This document shows positions 24,113 through 26,856 of a stretch of 26,856 bases of DNA, one piece after another. The stretch lies in the IMG/VR virus record IMGVR_UViG_3300035662_000142, positions 1-26,856 of that record, one strand, 5' to 3'. Numbering within the stretch: the stretch's first letter is position 1; each line of letters begins with the position of its first letter. A model generated the notes under the pieces. The model saw nothing but the letters and a program-made list of their open reading frames with translations, ran no database searches and was not told where the DNA came from. The translations under genes and the position numbers were made by a program. The DNA comes from a virus.

Positions 24113-26856
24113 CTACCGCACACTGAACAGCGCATCGCTGAAGTCCGCCACCCGACTCAGCAGGTTGCCGTCCACCGTCTCGCAAGGGTGCTCTAGCGCT
24201 TTCACCGTCACCTCGCCCTCTTCGCTCATCGTCACCTCCGTCACCCGGAACACCCGTTTGCGATCGGTTGCCGCACCCAGCACGAACATGGAGCCCGCGT
24301 CGCCGCTCAGGGCGTTGGCCTTGCCGTCCGCCACCGTCACGCTGGCCAGCGAGCGGACGTTGCCGCCGCTGCGATACACCAGCGCCGCGTAGGTGCCATC
24401 GCGCAGCCGATCGCGCAGCGGGGCATTGAGCACACCGCCAGGCATCACCACGCCGGCTGTCATCCGGTCCCAGGTGTTCAGGCCCACGTCCACGTAGATG
24501 TAGGCGCCAGGGCTCACCGGCGTGTCGGTGGGGACGGTCTGGAACTCAATGCCGCGCCGCACCCATCGCCGCTGATTGCACAGCAGCTTGCCGTAGAGGA
24601 TCGCCTGCTTGCGCTGGGTAACGAACTGCGAGAGGTCAAATGTCTGGCGGATTGCTGCATCTTCGACAGCATCCACCAGCTGCACATCCACGCTGGCGTT
24701 GCGCGGAAACACGTCATCCTCCTCTGTCTCCCGGTAGATCACCGTGGCGATCAGATCCTGAACGCTGGCGCCGTGGTCAAGGAACTCTTCGCGGTAGGTG
24801 CCCTCCAGGATGTTGCCGGTAGTGAACAGCGCCGAGATGTTCACGCGGCGATTGGCAGTGCCGCTGCTGTTCACCGGCACCGCCGGCACTAGCGTCTCCT
24901 TCCCGCCGATCTTGCCGAACTCCAGCAGCGAGTAGGGTGCCGCCTCGGCCCAGAACTGCCGCCAGGATCCGACCTCAGCGATCAGCGGATCCATGAACAG
25001 TTGGCACCCGAGGCCGCTGTTCTGGCAGAACCGCTTGCTTAGGGCCAGGCCTTGCCAGTCCACGCCGGAGGGCTTGGCATACCGGCCGATGCCGTTTTCC
25101 TTGTCCAGCACCGTGTCAGCGAAGATGTCCGGCGCCCAGCTGGTGCTGCCAGCGCTCTTGCTGTAGGTGCCATCGTCGTTCACCACCCAGGAATCCTTGC
25201 CCTCGGTGACGAACGCCGAGATGCTGCGCAGATCCTGCACGCCCCGGCCGCTGAACACCCCGAATGCCATGGTGCTCATCCGGGCATACTTGCCCTCGGT
25301 TGATCCCAGCTGCTGCTCTGTAACGGCCGTGATCTGGAACTCTGGGCCCGCCTCGAAACTGAACTGAATGTCGGTGTCGCTGCGGACGCTGAACAGGTCC
25401 CATTCGTTGGTGAGCACCGGCCCGCGATCTTTCAGCGCTGAACTGATGTCCTTCAGGTTGCCCACCCACCGGAACTGGTTGCCGCCGTGCGCGAAGCTCT
25501 GCCCCCTGCCGCTGTTCTCGATCAGGGCCACTTGCTGCTGACCGTTCTGTGCCCGCTCTGCCGCCAGGTCGCTGATCGGCTGAAACTCAAACTCCCACTT
25601 TTGGCCGCTGCTACCGGCGCGGAAGTCCAGGCTGATGAAATGGTCGAGGTCGGCGGATCTGCGGCAGGCGATGATCAGCGGCAGCAGGTCCTGAGTTGCC
25701 CTGCTGAGCGGCCGATACAGCACCCGGAAGAACGCCATCCGGGCCTTGATGCCGTTGTCGCTGGCCTTGTAGCCCTCGGGCTCGCTGTCGCCGTACTTTT
25801 TCTGCCGGCCCTGGATGCGGCGGAACAGCTTAACCCGCATCGAGAACGACACTATCTCGCAGGCTGTCACCGTCTGATACGCGGCGCTGTCGGCCTTCAC
25901 CAGCGCCTTGGTGTAAAAACTGTCATCCTTTGCGCCGTTTTCCGGCGCCTTGCTGTCGCCGTAGGGCGTTGACGGGGTGCGGCCGGCGGCGATACAGCGG
26001 AACGTGGCCCGCACCTCGTTGTCATCGAGGTTGGTGTTGTCGGTGATGCTGAGCAGGGCGAATCGGGCCGTGCCCAGCTGGTAGGTGCTGCCCCGGTCCA
26101 AGCTGCTCACCAGCTGGTAGCGCTGCTCCTGGGCGGCCTCTTCAGCGATGTTGGTTTTCTTGTCCTGGGTCTTAGCGAGCACCAGCGTGATCTGTGTGCC
26201 GACCGTGTAGCGACCACTGCCGCCAGCGCCCCATCCGTTGGTGGTCAGGGTGATGCCGTTGTTGGCGGTCACGATGTCGCCTTTGCTGTTGCGCTCCTGT
26301 AGCTGGACGTTGATCGGGATCGGATTGAACACCCCGCAGCTAGTCAAGCTGCTGGGGCTGAATGCCTGGCTGTAGCCGCTGCGGCGAGTTGCGCCATCGA
26401 TGATCCGGCACACGTCATCACCCGGCGCGGCGCCCTCGCGGGAGGGGTCGCTGTCATCGCCGATCTGCCGCTGATTGAATCTGGCGTTGCCGCTCTGGTT
26501 GAAATAGAGCCAGGTCTTGGATGCGGCGAACTCCCGCAGCAGCAGCTGGCCGAACGCCACCCGGTCCCAATCAATCCTGCGGATACTGGCAGCACCGGCC
26601 ACCAGCAGCAGCTGCATAAATTGCGAACTGCCATAGCTGCGGACGCTGGACCACACCAGCGACGTGGCCACGCGCACGCCGCCGCGTGGATTCTGCGCGG
26701 TGTTGGTGTAGATTAGATTCAGCGGCTCACCGTACTGGGCCAGCTCTTGGGAGCTGTTGAACCCGAACCGTGGGGCGAAGCGCTGCTCACGGGTCTGCCG
26801 CGGAGTGCGCGACGATGGCACCGATGGCCGCAGCAGCAGGGCGCTGGCCACCTGGA
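24113..26856 (-). CDS. Large tail-tip/host-specificity protein, J-like (5' end outside window)
   Basis: At least 914 residues, with the frame open at the window edge; a GTG at 26851 is probably internal. The first part (QELAQYGEPLNLIYTN, then GGVRVATSLVWSSVRSYG) resembles the tip attachment proteins of siphoviruses, which begin with a similar small domain. Later segments (GIGRYAKPSGVDWQGLALSK, AEAAPYSLLEFGKIGGKETL, RRWVRRGIEFQTVPTDTPVS) fit the baseplate-hub and FNIII-free J-like core. The end (VTEVTMSEEGEVTVKALEHP) is typical of tail hub C-termini. It would close the tail tube and contact the host. No lytic motif is seen. Confidence 0.7.
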   Translation of the reverse strand, partial: QVASALLLRPSVPSSRTPRQTREQRFAPRFGFNSSQELAQYGEPLNLIYTNTAQNPRGGVRVATSLVWSSVRSYGSSQFMQLLLVAGAASIRRIDWDRVAFGQLLLREFAASKTWLYFNQSGNARFNQRQIGDDSDPSREGAAPGDDVCRIIDGATRRSGYSQAFSPSSLTSCGVFNPIPINVQLQERNSKGDIVTANNGITLTTNGWGAGGSGRYTVGTQITLVLAKTQDKKTNIAEEAAQEQRYQLVSSLDRGSTYQLGTARFALLSITDNTNLDDNEVRATFRCIAAGRTPSTPYGDSKAPENGAKDDSFYTKALVKADSAAYQTVTACEIVSFSMRVKLFRRIQGRQKKYGDSEPEGYKASDNGIKARMAFFRVLYRPLSRATQDLLPLIIACRRSADLDHFISLDFRAGSSGQKWEFEFQPISDLAAERAQNGQQQVALIENSGRGQSFAHGGNQFRWVGNLKDISSALKDRGPVLTNEWDLFSVRSDTDIQFSFEAGPEFQITAVTEQQLGSTEGKYARMSTMAFGVFSGRGVQDLRSISAFVTEGKDSWVVNDDGTYSKSAGSTSWAPDIFADTVLDKENGIGRYAKPSGVDWQGLALSKRFCQNSGLGCQLFMDPLIAEVGSWRQFWAEAAPYSLLEFGKIGGKETLVPAVPVNSSGTANRRVNISALFTTGNILEGTYREEFLDHGASVQDLIATVIYRETEEDDVFPRNASVDVQLVDAVEDAAIRQTFDLSQFVTQRKQAILYGKLLCNQRRWVRRGIEFQTVPTDTPVSPGAYIYVDVGLNTWDRMTAGVVMPGGVLNAPLRDRLRDGTYAALVYRSGGNVRSLASVTVADGKANALSGDAGSMFVLGAATDRKRVFRVTEVTMSEEGEVTVKALEHPCETVDGNLLSRVADFSDALFSVR

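Noticed and set aside
1-26856. Integrase, attachment site, tRNA or CRISPR array
   Set aside because: Looked for and not found: no recombinase motif, no cloverleaf-like sequence, and no regularly spaced repeat of CRISPR type.

Overview
The window is part of a tailed-phage genome, either a prophage or a free phage, with very dense, GC-rich coding. Most genes abut or overlap by 1-4 bases. The sigma factor resembles the cyanobacterial group 2 type, many small proteins look like those of picocyanobacterial accessory DNA, and purine-rich Shine-Dalgarno sequences are mostly absent. These points suggest a high-GC Synechococcus/Cyanobium-like host, but this is an inference. No integrase, terminase, portal, capsid, tRNA, CRISPR array or attachment site is visible, so only the tail, lysis and early/accessory parts of the element are present.

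Layout. (1) 1-4262, plus strand: an early-type operon of about a dozen small genes. It opens with the end of a DUF4942 protein and a dATP/dGTP diphosphohydrolase-family enzyme. It also holds a tiny membrane-anchored helix-turn-helix protein and one gene apparently split by a one-base shift at a run of seven G. (2) 7426-4263, minus strand: a second small-gene operon with a DUF551-like/coiled-coil protein, a Gp157-family protein, many overlapping hypotheticals and a zinc-ribbon/HTH regulator. It ends exactly where the plus-strand operon ends. (3) 7518-9640, plus strand, divergent from region 2: a sigma-70 factor coupled to a C5-cytosine methyltransferase. The methyltransferase gene contains a long second reading frame with its own repeated motifs. 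(4) 12017-9745, minus strand: eight small genes ending at a clear intrinsic terminator. Two zinc-ribbon paralogues are each followed by an identical 31-bp promoter block. (5) 12018-12472: a non-coding control region with clustered GGCACAC/GTGTGCC motifs and several inverted repeats. (6) 26856-12473, minus strand: the late operon. In transcription order it encodes a large tail-tip-like protein, two probable tail-tube-type proteins, a tail fibre with an S74 chaperone domain, two accessory tail proteins, a beta-helix tail spike, three small membrane proteins (holin candidates), a GH5-like glycoside hydrolase, a GH19 plus C39-like endolysin, an HNH nuclease and a metallophosphoesterase.

Possible logic. 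The phage sigma factor could redirect host polymerase to phage promoters. The duplicated sigma-70 promoters of region 4 carry the same GGCACAC motif that is clustered upstream of that operon and lies at the putative start site of the membrane-HTH gene. One regulator may therefore coordinate these units. The methyltransferase and the dNTP hydrolase would protect or favour phage DNA, and the late operon builds the tail and lyses the cell.
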